Shown here piece by piece: positions 8,635 through 17,894 of a stretch of 64,000 bases of DNA. This DNA is from Consotaella aegiceratis (GTDB lineage: Bacteria; Pseudomonadota; Alphaproteobacteria; Rhizobiales; Rhizobiaceae), in contig NZ_JAZHFT010000002.1 of assembly GCF_036541425.1 (NCBI RefSeq), positions 186,001-250,000 of the forward strand, given 5' to 3'. The first letter of the stretch is position 1, and each line of letters begins with the position of its first letter. The position numbers and the translations under genes are program-made. Below the pieces are notes generated by a model. The model was not told the origin of the DNA. It did not search any database and worked only from the letters and a program-made list of their open reading frames with translations.

Positions 8635-10505
8635 GCGGAGGTCTCGGTCTTGGTGTTGCGGGCCAGACGGAAAACGACGGAGGGACCGGGGAGCTCACCC
8701 TTGGCCAGGCTGTCGGCGGCGCCCGGCTCGTGGTCGAACAGCACTTCGCCCTCGTGCAGATCCTGCGGTGTCACGTCGTGCGGCACCGACCAGGGTTCGT
8801 CATCCAGATTGGCGAAGAGGTGCAGGGTCGCGTGATCCGCAAGATGCCAGGTGACGGCGAAGGCATCGGTGTCGTTGTCCACGTGATAGCTGCCGATGCT
8901 TCCCCCGACGCCCTTCAGAAGCGGAACGATACGCTCCCGCCGGATCGTCAGCAGGCGCGTCACCAGGTCGAGGCGACGCCGATAGGTCGAGCGGCCGTGC
9001 GTCGTCCAGTCGATCTTGCACTGGTTGTAGGTTTCGGGATCGTTCGGATCGGGAATGAGCTTCCGGCTTTCCGGACTGTGGAAGGCAGCGAAGTGCTTGA
9101 ATTCGGCCCGCCGCCCTTCACGCACCAGATCGCCCAGTTCGCCGTGGAAATCGGTGAAGAAGCAGAACGGATTGGTCTCGCCGTATTCCTCGCCCATGAA
9201 CATCAGCGGAATCTGCGGCGCGAGCAGCAGGATCGACTGCAGCACGGCCACGATCCGCCGCGAAGCGAGGTCGGTCAGCCGCTCGCCGAAGGCGCGGTTG
9301 CCGATCTGGTCGTGGTTCTGAATGAAGTTGACGAAGGCGGTCGGCGGCAGATGAGACGACGGGAAGCCGACGTCCTTGTCGCGGTGCGGCGAGTGTTGGC
9401 CCTGATAGACGAAACCCTCGGCCAGAGCGCGCGCCATCTGGCGGACCGCGCCGCGAGAATAGTCCTGATAGTAGCCCTCGCTCTCCTTGGTGGCGATCGC
9501 GTGGGCGGTGTGGTGGAAGTCGTCGTTCCACTCGCCGCTGACATAACGCGGACGACCATCGTCGTCGCGCTCGACATGCCAGGTGATGTTGCGCGCGTCC
9601 TCGCTGGTCAAATGCACGTGTCGGCCGGTGATGCGCTCGCGCACCGCCGCGGCGAGTTCGCGCACCAGCGGTTCGTCGGTGACGTCTTCGATGGAATCGA
9701 TGGCGTCGAGCCGGAGGCCGTCGATGCGATACTCCTCGAGCCAGAACAGCGCGTTCTCGATCATGAAGTCGCGCACCGGCTTCTCGTCATAGGCGATCGC
9801 CGCGCCCCAGGCGGTATGGACCTCGTTGTGAAAGAACTCCGGCGTGTAGGAGCCGATATAGTTTCCGTCCGGCCCGAAGTGATTGTAGACGACGTCGAGA
9901 AACACCATCAGGCCGCGCTCGTGCGCGGCGTCCACCAGCCGCTTCAGGCCCTCGACGCCGCCATAGACCTCATGCGGGCAATAGAGGCAGACGCAGTCGT
10001 AGCCCCAGCCACGCTTGCCCGAGAACTGGGCCACCGGCATCAGTTCGATGGCGGTGATGCCCGTCTTCTTCAGATAGTCGAGCTTCCCGATGATCGCCTC
10101 GAAGGTGCCCTCCGGCGTGAAGGTCCCCGTGTGCAGCTCGTAGAAGACGGCGTCCTCCCACGGCCGCCCGGCCCAATCGCCGCTTTTCCACCGATAGGCC
10201 TTCGGGTCGACCAGCTTGGACAGGCCGTGGACGTCGCCGATCTGCGCGCGCGCAGCCGGATCGGGCACGACCAGATCGCCGTTGACGCGGAAGCCGTAGC
10301 CGCCGCCGACGGCGACCGCATCGGTGGTCGTCTGCCACCAGCCTCCGTCGTTGCGTATCATCGCCAGGAAATCGAGACCGCTTTGGCCCGCGACCGCCAG
10401 TTCGATCGACTTTGCACCTGGAGCCCAAAGCCGAAACCGGGTGCCGTTATCGCCCAGAAGAGTGCCCCAGGACGTTTCACACGAAAAGGTTGCGCCGGCT
10501 GTCAT
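8631..10505 (-). CDS. treZ: Malto-oligosyltrehalose trehalohydrolase (TreZ)
   Basis: A 624-residue GH13 enzyme that cuts trehalose from maltooligosyltrehalose. An N-terminal carbohydrate-binding-like domain (TRFRLWAPGAKSIELAV, about 20-37) precedes the catalytic barrel. Barrel motifs are DVVYNHFGPDGNYIG, GLRLDAIDSI with nucleophile Asp267, and NFIQNHDQIGNRAFGERL. The close resemblance to branching and debranching enzymes is expected; GWGYDCVCLYCPHEVYGG and PLMFMGEEYGE are TreZ-like. It is the first gene of the six-gene leftward operon, so its promoter should lie in the ~300-base gap to its right (10506-10805). Confidence 0.95.
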   Translation of the reverse strand: MTAGATFSCETSWGTLLGDNGTRFRLWAPGAKSIELAVAGQSGLDFLAMIRNDGGWWQTTTDAVAVGGGYGFRVNGDLVVPDPAARAQIGDVHGLSKLVDPKAYRWKSGDWAGRPWEDAVFYELHTGTFTPEGTFEAIIGKLDYLKKTGITAIELMPVAQFSGKRGWGYDCVCLYCPHEVYGGVEGLKRLVDAAHERGLMVFLDVVYNHFGPDGNYIGSYTPEFFHNEVHTAWGAAIAYDEKPVRDFMIENALFWLEEYRIDGLRLDAIDSIEDVTDEPLVRELAAAVRERITGRHVHLTSEDARNITWHVERDDDGRPRYVSGEWNDDFHHTAHAIATKESEGYYQDYSRGAVRQMARALAEGFVYQGQHSPHRDKDVGFPSSHLPPTAFVNFIQNHDQIGNRAFGERLTDLASRRIVAVLQSILLLAPQIPLMFMGEEYGETNPFCFFTDFHGELGDLVREGRRAEFKHFAAFHSPESRKLIPDPNDPETYNQCKIDWTTHGRSTYRRRLDLVTRLLTIRRERIVPLLKGVGGSIGSYHVDNDTDAFAVTWHLADHATLHLFANLDDEPWSVPHDVTPQDLHEGEVLFDHEPGAADSLAKGELPGPSVVFRLARNTKTETSA

Positions 10506-10805
10506 AAGTCTTTCGCGTCCCCTGGCGCCCCAGGGCGCCCCATCTCGTCATGGCGTCCTTGCGAGAACGCCAGCTCTCAATGATTGGCTTTCGCCGAACC
10601 GCTGATCCGGACAGACCGAAGCCGCCGGCTCGATCGGCGAGGCGCAGCCAGGAGCCGTGCCGGCTCAGGTGCACCCTTCTTCGACTAATTGGAGCACTCT
10701 CGCACGCGTCCAGCCGTCGGCGCGGAAATTTTCGCGCGAAGACCCGAAGACCGCCGACGATCCGTCCTTCGCGGCCGCACTCTGCCGCGCACACCCGACC
10801 GATCC
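10506..10805. other. 300-bp intergenic region, likely promoter of the treZ operon
   Basis: This gap lies between the treZ start and the 3' end of the leftward metallopeptidase gene, and shows no convincing gene. It holds two palindromes: GGCGCCC-CA-GGGCGCC at 10524-10539, close to the treZ start, and the near-perfect GCGCGGAAATTTTCGCGC at 10720-10737. Neither has a T-run, so both look more like operator or structural elements than terminators. Which transcript they serve is unknown. Confidence 0.45.
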
Positions 10806-11891
10806 CTACGACGCGTTCGCGCCTTGCGAGGCGAGCCGTCCGTGCACCAGATCGTGAATGAAACCGAGCTTGCCGATCACCACCTCGGAGAGAACGAACG
10901 GATAGAGATCCTGGTGTCCCATGGAGCGGTTGAACGAGTTGAGCGCCGCAGCCAGCGGCAGCCAGGCATCCGTGATCTGCTTGATCGTCACGTCGCCGGC
11001 AAACACGTCGAAGCCGAGATCGGCGTTGAGGAGCCCCTCCCGGTCGGCCATCGGATGGGTGGAAAGCCCCCAGCTTCCGCCAGTCTCCAGCGTATCGACG
11101 ATGTGAAGGTAGTGAGCCCAGGTCTCGGCGAAATCCTCCCAGGGATGGGAACCGGCATAGGCCGAGACGTAGTCGGCCTGCCAATCCGGCTTGGGACCAT
11201 TGTCGTAATGGCGCTGCAGCGCCTCGCCGTAATCCTCCTCGTCATTGCCGAAGACGGCGCGGCAGGCGGCCAAAGCGCCCCCGTCGCGCACCAGCCGGTC
11301 CCAATACCAATGGCCGATCTCGTGGCGGAAATGGCCGAGCAGCGTTCGATAAGGCTCGCCCATCGCCGCCCGGCGTTTTTCGCGCTCGGCATCGTCGGCT
11401 TCGACCAGCGCGATCGTGATCAGACCATGGTCGTGGCCCGTCATCACGTGCTCGGTGCCGGCCACGCCTTCGGCCAAGAACTCGAAGCCGAGACCCTCTT
11501 CGTGCTCGTCTCGGGTCGTCAGCGGCAACTTCAACCTGAGCAGCGTATAGAACAGCCGGCGCTTGGCGATTTCCATCTTCTGCCAAAGCGGCAGATTGGC
11601 GGGATCGGAGAGCGGCGGGATGATCATGTTATGGCGACAGGCCAGGCAGAACGTGGCGTCGCTCTCCGCCGGCACGAGCCAATTGCAGACGCCGTGCTCG
11701 TAGTTTTCGCAGTATTTCCAGGTCGCGCCGTCGGCAAAGGAGCCGGCGGCCTTCCACAAGCCGTCCTCCGGCTCCAATGCCAGCATCTCGAAGGACTGCG
11801 GCTCGAATCCCAGTGCGTGGCCGCAGCGCTCGCAGACGACGTTCTCGAAATAAATGACATTGCCGCAGGAGGGGCAGGAAAAAAGCTTCAT
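10806..11891 (-). CDS. Putative zinc metallopeptidase, COG4307 family with zinc-ribbon N-terminus
   Basis: A 361-residue protein. The N-terminal zinc ribbon has CPSC (7-10) and CERC pairs, and a second cysteine group includes YCENYEHGVCNW and CLACRHN. The predicted peptidase core has the zincin motif HEIGHWYWD (HExxH), followed by HPWEDFAETWAHYLHIVDT with further possible metal ligands. The arrangement matches the uncharacterised COG4307 family of predicted metallopeptidases. It is transcribed divergently from the transglutaminase/ATP-grasp operon starting at 12091, an association known across proteobacteria. I infer that it processes products or targets of that system. Substrate unknown. Confidence 0.82.
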   Translation of the reverse strand: MKLFSCPSCGNVIYFENVVCERCGHALGFEPQSFEMLALEPEDGLWKAAGSFADGATWKYCENYEHGVCNWLVPAESDATFCLACRHNMIIPPLSDPANLPLWQKMEIAKRRLFYTLLRLKLPLTTRDEHEEGLGFEFLAEGVAGTEHVMTGHDHGLITIALVEADDAEREKRRAAMGEPYRTLLGHFRHEIGHWYWDRLVRDGGALAACRAVFGNDEEDYGEALQRHYDNGPKPDWQADYVSAYAGSHPWEDFAETWAHYLHIVDTLETGGSWGLSTHPMADREGLLNADLGFDVFAGDVTIKQITDAWLPLAAALNSFNRSMGHQDLYPFVLSEVVIGKLGFIHDLVHGRLASQGANAS

Positions 11892-12090
11892 TGGCCAAGC
11901 CTTTAGAGGGCGTCGTCACGCCCGTTTCGCAATCCGCGCCCATCAATGCCGAGATCGACCGCCGGTTCCGCCGATCCGGCAAAACACCGCGTGAAGCCGA
12001 ATACTTGTCGCCTCCGCGCCACCGCGCGCTTGCCGCGACGCCGCGTTCGTCTACAGTCCATGCGATCCGTAGCGTTGTCCAAAGGCCCCG

Positions 12091-15000
12091 ATGTCGATCC
12101 TCGCCGCCCTTCACCACGTCACCCATTACAAGTACGACCGCTGGGTCAATCTGGCGCCGCAGACGATTCGGCTCAGGCCGGCGCCGCATTCGCGCACGAA
12201 GGTGCCGTCCTATTCGCTGAAGGTGACGCCGGAAGAGCACTTCATCAATTGGCAGCAGGACCCCTTCGGCAACTATCTCGCGCGCTTCGTCTTCCCAGAA
12301 AAGACCAAGGAATTCAAAATCGAGGTCGACCTTCTGGCCGACATGACGGTCTATAATCCGTTCGACTTCTTCGTCGAGGAATATGCCACCGAATGGCCGT
12401 TCGACTATGTCGAGCCGCTGAAGAGCGATCTCGATCCCTATCTCGAACGCGAGCCCGCAGGACCGCTGCTCCAGGCATTCCTCGCCGATCTCGACCGCAG
12501 CGAAAAGAACACCGTCAATTTCCTCGTCGGCCTCAATCAGGTGCTCGAGCAAAGAATCGATTACCTGATCCGCATGGAGCCGGGCGTCCAGACGCCGGAA
12601 GAGACGCTGGCGAAAAACTCCGGCTCGTGCCGCGACACGTCCTGGCTGCTTGTCCAGATCCTGCGTCATCTGGGCTTTGCCGCCCGCTTCGTCTCCGGCT
12701 ACCTGATCCAGCTGAAGCCCGACCTCGTCTCGCTCGACGGTCCTCCGGGAACGGATCACGATTTCACCGATCTCCACGCCTGGGCCGAGGTCTTCCTGCC
12801 CGGCGCCGGCTGGATCGGTCTCGACCCGACCTCCGGCCTGCTCACGGGCGAAAGCCACGTGCCGCTGGCCGCCACCCCGCACTATCATTCCGCCGCGCCG
12901 ATTTCAGGTGCCGTCGACTATGCCGAGGTCGACTTCGACTTCGAGATGACGGTGAAGCGCATCGCCGAGCGGCCGCGCGTCTCCTATCCGTTCTCCGACG
13001 AGAGCTGGGCGGCACTCGACGAACTCGGCAAGGCGGTCGACGCCGAACTGGCGGCCAACGACGTGCGCCTCACCATGGGCGGCGAGCCGACCTTCGTGTC
13101 GATCGACGACTTCCAGTCGGCGGAATGGAACACCGAGGCGACGGGACCGCAGAAGCGCGGCCTCGCCGATGCCCTGATCCGCCGTCTGCACCAGCGCTTC
13201 GCGTCGGGCGGTTTTCTCCATTACGGCCAGGGCAAATGGTATCCGGGCGAGACGCTGCCGCGCTGGACGTTCTCGCTCTATTGGCGCAAGGACGGCAAGC
13301 CGATCTGGAAGAACCCCGATCTGTTCGCCCGCGAAACCGAGCATCGGCCGGTCTCGATCGAGGACGCCGAAACCCTGACCCGAGTGGTCGCCGGCAAGCT
13401 CGGCGTCGACGAAGCCAATGCGGCGCCGGCCTTCGAGGATCCGTCCTACTGGCTTGCCCGCGAAGCCCAGTTGCCCGAAAACGTCGAGCCGACCGACCCC
13501 AAGCTGGAAGACCCGGAAGAGCGTGCACGCATCGCCCGTGTCTTCGACCGCGGCCTGTCGAAGCCGTCCGGCTACGTGCTGCCGATCCAGGCCTGGCAGG
13601 CCAAGGGCGTCAAATGGATGTCGGAGCGCTGGACGACGCGGCGCGGCAAGATCTTCCTGACGCCCGGCGACAGCCCGGTCGGCTATCGTCTGCCGCTGGG
13701 AGCGCTGCCTTACATCCCGCCCGCAAGCTTCCCCTATATCGTTCCGGCCGACCCGACCGTCCCACAGGGTCCGCTGCCGGAGCCGGGCGAGATCGGCCCG
13801 GGGCGCGATCAGATGAAGATCGACGTGCCCGGTCCGGCCCAGAGCCAGTCGGCCGGTGGGCAGTATCAGCTCATGGGCGGTCAGGGACAGTCGCAAGGCG
13901 GTGCCTCGCCCGACGGCCCGGAGATTTCCGGTTTCGTGCGCACGGCGCTCTCCATCGAGCCGCGCGATGGCAAGCTGTGCGTGTTCATGCCGCCGATGGA
14001 GACGATCGAGGCCTATCTGGAGCTTCTGGCGACCATCGAAGCGGTGGCGGAGGAGCGCGGCTTGCCGGTGCATATCGAGGGCTATCAGCCGCCGCACGAC
14101 CCGCGCATGAACGTCATCCGGGTGGCGCCCGATCCCGGCGTCATCGAGGTGAACATCCATCCGGCCACGTCGTGGGACGAGGCGGTCGACATCACCACCG
14201 CGGTCTATCAGGAGGCGCGTCTGTCGCGCCTGGGCACCGACAAGTTCATGATCGACGGCCGGCATGCCGGCACTGGTGGCGGCAACCATGTCGTGGTCGG
14301 CGGCGCGACGCCGCTCGACAGCCCCTTCCTGCGCCGGCCGGACCTGTTGAAGTCGCTGGTGCTCTACTGGCAGCGCCATCCCTCGCTGTCCTATCTGTTC
14401 TCCGGCCTGTTCATTGGACCGACAAGCCAGGCGCCGCGCATCGACGAGGCCCGACACGATCAGCTCTACGAGCTGGAGATCGCCATGGATCACGTATCAG
14501 GCCCCGGCGAGGGGCTGGCGACGCCGCCCTGGCTGGTGGACCGGCTGTTCCGCAACCTTTTGATCGACGTCACCGGCAACACCCACCGGTCCGAGATCTG
14601 CATCGACAAGCTCTATTCGCCGGATGGGCCGACGGGTCGGCTGGGGTTGATCGAATTCCGCGGCTTCGAGATGCCGCCCGACGCGCGCATGAGCCTTGCT
14701 CAACAGCTCCTGATCCGCGCGCTCATCGCCAAGTTCTGGAAGGAGCCGGCGAGCGGCAAGTTCGTGCGCTGGGGCACGCGGCTGCACGACCGTTTCATGC
14801 TGCCGGAATTCGTCTGGGCCGATTTCCTCGAAGTGCTCGACGACCTGAACCGGGCCGGCTATCCGATGCGGCCGGAATGGTTCGAGGCGCAATCGGAATT
14901 CCGCTTCCCGTTCTGCGGCCGCATCGAGCGCGAGGGCATCTCGCTGGAGCTGCGCCAGGCGCTCGAGCCCTGGCACGTGATGGGCGAGACCGGCGCGATC

Positions 15001-15459
15001 GGCGGCACGGTGCGCTTCGTCGATTCCTCGGTCGAGCGCCTGCAGGTGAAGGTCTCGGGCTACGATCCCGCGCGCCATAGCGTCACCTGCAACGGCCGGC
15101 CGGTGCCGCTGACGCCGGGGCGGGCGAATGGCGAGGCGGTCGCCGGTGTCCGCTTCAAGGCGTGGCAGCCGGCCTCGGGCCTGCACCCGACGATCCCCGT
15201 GCATGCGCCGCTGACGTTCGACATCTACGATCGCTGGAGCGGGCGGTCGCTCGGCGGCTGCGTCTATCACGTGGCGCATCCGGGCGGCCGCAACTACGAG
15301 ACCTTCCCGGTCAATTCCTACGAGGCCGAAGCCCGCCGCCTGGCGCGCTTCGAGGACATCGGCCATCGGCCGGGTTCATTCCTGCCGCCGGCCGAAATGC
15401 CCGATCCCTCGTTTCCGACGACGCTCGACCTGCGCCGCCCGCCCCATCTCGCGTCGTGA
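12091..15459 (+). CDS. Large transglutaminase-like protein with DUF2126 domain
   Basis: A 1122-residue protein with two parts. Residues ~1-290 are a transglutaminase-like cysteine peptidase domain with a bacterial N-terminal region; the catalytic triad is Cys180 (NSGSCRDTSW), His229 (LHAWAEVF) and Asp245 (GLDPTSG). Residues ~300-1122 are the DUF2126/COG4196 region, beginning near LTMGGEPTFVS and including WYPGETLPRW, HAGTGGGNHVVVGG and FRGFEMPPDARM. A Gln/Gly-rich linker sits near 580-600. No signal peptide is seen, so it is probably cytoplasmic. Its stop overlaps the start of the ATP-grasp/alpha-E gene (TGATG), so the two are co-translated. Such proteins are predicted to cleave or ligate peptide bonds, but no defined reaction is established. 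Confidence 0.93.
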   Translation: MSILAALHHVTHYKYDRWVNLAPQTIRLRPAPHSRTKVPSYSLKVTPEEHFINWQQDPFGNYLARFVFPEKTKEFKIEVDLLADMTVYNPFDFFVEEYATEWPFDYVEPLKSDLDPYLEREPAGPLLQAFLADLDRSEKNTVNFLVGLNQVLEQRIDYLIRMEPGVQTPEETLAKNSGSCRDTSWLLVQILRHLGFAARFVSGYLIQLKPDLVSLDGPPGTDHDFTDLHAWAEVFLPGAGWIGLDPTSGLLTGESHVPLAATPHYHSAAPISGAVDYAEVDFDFEMTVKRIAERPRVSYPFSDESWAALDELGKAVDAELAANDVRLTMGGEPTFVSIDDFQSAEWNTEATGPQKRGLADALIRRLHQRFASGGFLHYGQGKWYPGETLPRWTFSLYWRKDGKPIWKNPDLFARETEHRPVSIEDAETLTRVVAGKLGVDEANAAPAFEDPSYWLAREAQLPENVEPTDPKLEDPEERARIARVFDRGLSKPSGYVLPIQAWQAKGVKWMSERWTTRRGKIFLTPGDSPVGYRLPLGALPYIPPASFPYIVPADPTVPQGPLPEPGEIGPGRDQMKIDVPGPAQSQSAGGQYQLMGGQGQSQGGASPDGPEISGFVRTALSIEPRDGKLCVFMPPMETIEAYLELLATIEAVAEERGLPVHIEGYQPPHDPRMNVIRVAPDPGVIEVNIHPATSWDEAVDITTAVYQEARLSRLGTDKFMIDGRHAGTGGGNHVVVGGATPLDSPFLRRPDLLKSLVLYWQRHPSLSYLFSGLFIGPTSQAPRIDEARHDQLYELEIAMDHVSGPGEGLATPPWLVDRLFRNLLIDVTGNTHRSEICIDKLYSPDGPTGRLGLIEFRGFEMPPDARMSLAQQLLIRALIAKFWKEPASGKFVRWGTRLHDRFMLPEFVWADFLEVLDDLNRAGYPMRPEWFEAQSEFRFPFCGRIEREGISLELRQALEPWHVMGETGAIGGTVRFVDSSVERLQVKVSGYDPARHSVTCNGRPVPLTPGRANGEAVAGVRFKAWQPASGLHPTIPVHAPLTFDIYDRWSGRSLGGCVYHVAHPGGRNYETFPVNSYEAEARRLARFEDIGHRPGSFLPPAEMPDPSFPTTLDLRRPPHLAS

Positions 15460-17894
15460 TGGAGCCGGCGGCGGAGATGGCGGGGCGGGCAGGAGGGCCG
15501 GACGCAAATTTCCTGCGCGCCTATCGGCCGCCTCCTGGCGGTTTCGACGAAATGCTGGACGCGGACGGGGCGCTGCGGCCGCATTATCGCCCGCTGATCG
15601 AAGCCTTGAGCGCCATGAGCGAGGAGGAGCGCTCTGGCCGTACCGCCAGCGCCGCACGCTACCTGCGCGAGGCCGGCGTGTTCTACCGCGTCTATGGCGG
15701 CGCCGATCCGGCCGCCGAACAGCGCGCCTGGCCGCTCGCCCATCCGCCCCTGGTCGTTTCCGAAGTCGAGTGGGCCGGGCTCAAGAAAGGGCTGATCCAG
15801 CGCGCCGATTTTCTCGAACGCCTGCTCGCCGATCTCTACGGCGACAACCGGCTGGTCGGCGAAGGCATCCTGCCCGCCGCCGTGGTGGCCGACAATCCGG
15901 AGTATCTGCGACCTCTCGCGGGCCAGGGCCGGAAAGGCGAGCCGCTACTCCGCTTCATCGCCGTCGATCTCGGCCGCGGCCCGGACGGGCGTTGGTGGGT
16001 GCTCGGCGATCGCACCCAGGCCCCCTCCGGCGCCGGCTTCGCGCTGGAAAACCGCGTGGCGACGGCGCGCGCCTTCGGCGACCTGCGCCATTCGATGAAG
16101 GTCGAGCGGCTGGCCGGCTTCTTCCAGCGCTTCCGCACCACGCTCTACGATCTCACAGGATCGGCCACCGGCCGCGTCGGACTGTTGACGCCCGGGCCCC
16201 ACAACGAGACCTATTTCGAGCACGCCTATCTCGCCCGCTATCTCGGTTTCATGCTGCTCGAAGGCGGCGATCTGGCGGCCGACGAGACCGGCGTCGCCGT
16301 GCGCACGGTGCACGGGCCACGGCCGATCAAGGTGCTGTGGCGACGGCTCGACGCCGACTATGCCGATCCGCTGGAGCTTTACGCCGCCTCGCAGATCGGC
16401 ACCGCCGGGCTGGTCGAGGCGGCGCGCGCGGGACACGTCACACTGGTCAACGCGTTGGGCTCCGGCATTCTGGAATCCCGCGCGCTGCTCGCCTTCCAGG
16501 CGCGCATGGCCGAAGCCCTGATCGGTGAAACGCTGGAGCTTCCCGTCATCGCCACCTGGTGGTGCGGCCAACCGGCCGAGCGCGACCATGTGCGCCAGCA
16601 CCGCGACCGGCTGGCGATCGCGCCGGCCTTTCCCCCTGCATCGGGAGCCAAACCTTACGCGCGTCCAACACTGCCGGCCTTGCAGGGTGCGCCCGACGAT
16701 CCGCTGTTCGGCTCGGCGGCGGCCGGGCTGGTCGGGCAGGAACTGGTCGGCCTGTCCACCGCACCCGTCGTCATGGACGGACACCCGGTGCCCAGGCCGG
16801 TGACGTGGCGCGTGTTTCTGGCGCGCGACGATGCGGGCTGGCACGTCATGCCCGGCGGTTTCGCCCGAGTCTCGCACTCCGCCGACCCCCGCGCGGTCGC
16901 CATGCAGGCGGGCGGCCATTCGGTCGACGTCTGGGTGAGATCGCGGCGCGAGCCGCGCCCTGTGACGCTGCTCGGACCCGGCGAAAGTCGGTTCCCCCGC
17001 CGCCTGCCCAACGCTCTGCCGGCCCACGCGGCAGACAATCTGTTCTGGCTCGGGCGCTATGTGGAGCGCGCCGAGGGCGCCACGCGGCTGCTGCGTCTGG
17101 CCGCCGGACGCCGGGGCGAGCGCGACATCAGCCGCCCTCTGCAGATGCGGCTCGACGCCCTGCTCGCGAGCTTCGGCCTGGCGAACGGCACGCCGCCCGT
17201 CGACGGTCTGCACCACCTGCTGCGATCGGCCTTCGACACCGCCTCGCGCATCCGCGATCGCTTTTCGCCGGACGGCTGGCGCGTTCTGGCGGAGTTGGAC
17301 GAGTGGCTGCGGCAACCGGCGGCCCCGGACGACGAGGCGCTGGTGCGCCTGACCGGCGAGGTCCTGACCCGGCTCTCCGGCTTTGCCGGCCTCGTCCAGG
17401 AAAACATGTACCAGTTCACCGGCTGGCGCTTTCTGCAGGCGGGGCGGCACCTCGAGCGCGGCTCCATCGGCGCGGGCGTGGCCGCCGCCCTCGTCAAGGG
17501 CGAACCGCCGGAAGGGGCGTGGGAGGCATTGCTCGAATTCACCGACAGCCGCGTCGCCTATCGCCGCCGCTATTCGGTGGCGCTGTCGCGCGAGACGGTG
17601 ATCGACCTGACACTTCTCGATCCGCTCAACCCGCGCTCCCTGACGTTCCAGGCCGAGCACCTGCGCGACGGTCTTGCGGCGCTGCCGGGATCGGCGATCG
17701 CGACGGCGCCGGATGCTCTGTCGCGTCGGATGGCGCGGCTGGCCGTGCGGATGCAGACGGCGGAGCCGATGGAGGTCGACGAAGCGTTTCTGACACGCGC
17801 CAAGGCTGATTTCGCCGCCATCTCCGAGCTGATCGACGGACGCTACTTTGCCGGCAAATCAATAACCGGCGACCATGAGGCCGACGACGAATGA
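15459..17894 (+). CDS. Circularly permuted ATP-grasp fused to alpha-E domain
   Basis: An 811-residue fusion of two families often encoded separately. Residues ~1-480 are a circularly permuted type 2 ATP-grasp (COG2308), a predicted amide-bond ligase, with PHNETYFEHAYLARYLG, GDLAADETGVAVRTVHG and VANALGSG-like VNALGSGILESRALL. Residues ~520-811 are an alpha-E (DUF403/COG2307) helical domain starting at HAADNLFWLGRYVERAEGA and ending with GRYFAG. The ATG at 15459 overlaps the upstream stop; an open frame runs further upstream but lies wholly inside the DUF2126 gene. The 3' end overlaps the next transglutaminase by four bases (ATGA). Three tightly overlapping genes suggest a stoichiometric complex. 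Confidence 0.92.
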   Translation: MEPAAEMAGRAGGPDANFLRAYRPPPGGFDEMLDADGALRPHYRPLIEALSAMSEEERSGRTASAARYLREAGVFYRVYGGADPAAEQRAWPLAHPPLVVSEVEWAGLKKGLIQRADFLERLLADLYGDNRLVGEGILPAAVVADNPEYLRPLAGQGRKGEPLLRFIAVDLGRGPDGRWWVLGDRTQAPSGAGFALENRVATARAFGDLRHSMKVERLAGFFQRFRTTLYDLTGSATGRVGLLTPGPHNETYFEHAYLARYLGFMLLEGGDLAADETGVAVRTVHGPRPIKVLWRRLDADYADPLELYAASQIGTAGLVEAARAGHVTLVNALGSGILESRALLAFQARMAEALIGETLELPVIATWWCGQPAERDHVRQHRDRLAIAPAFPPASGAKPYARPTLPALQGAPDDPLFGSAAAGLVGQELVGLSTAPVVMDGHPVPRPVTWRVFLARDDAGWHVMPGGFARVSHSADPRAVAMQAGGHSVDVWVRSRREPRPVTLLGPGESRFPRRLPNALPAHAADNLFWLGRYVERAEGATRLLRLAAGRRGERDISRPLQMRLDALLASFGLANGTPPVDGLHHLLRSAFDTASRIRDRFSPDGWRVLAELDEWLRQPAAPDDEALVRLTGEVLTRLSGFAGLVQENMYQFTGWRFLQAGRHLERGSIGAGVAAALVKGEPPEGAWEALLEFTDSRVAYRRRYSVALSRETVIDLTLLDPLNPRSLTFQAEHLRDGLAALPGSAIATAPDALSRRMARLAVRMQTAEPMEVDEAFLTRAKADFAAISELIDGRYFAGKSITGDHEADDE

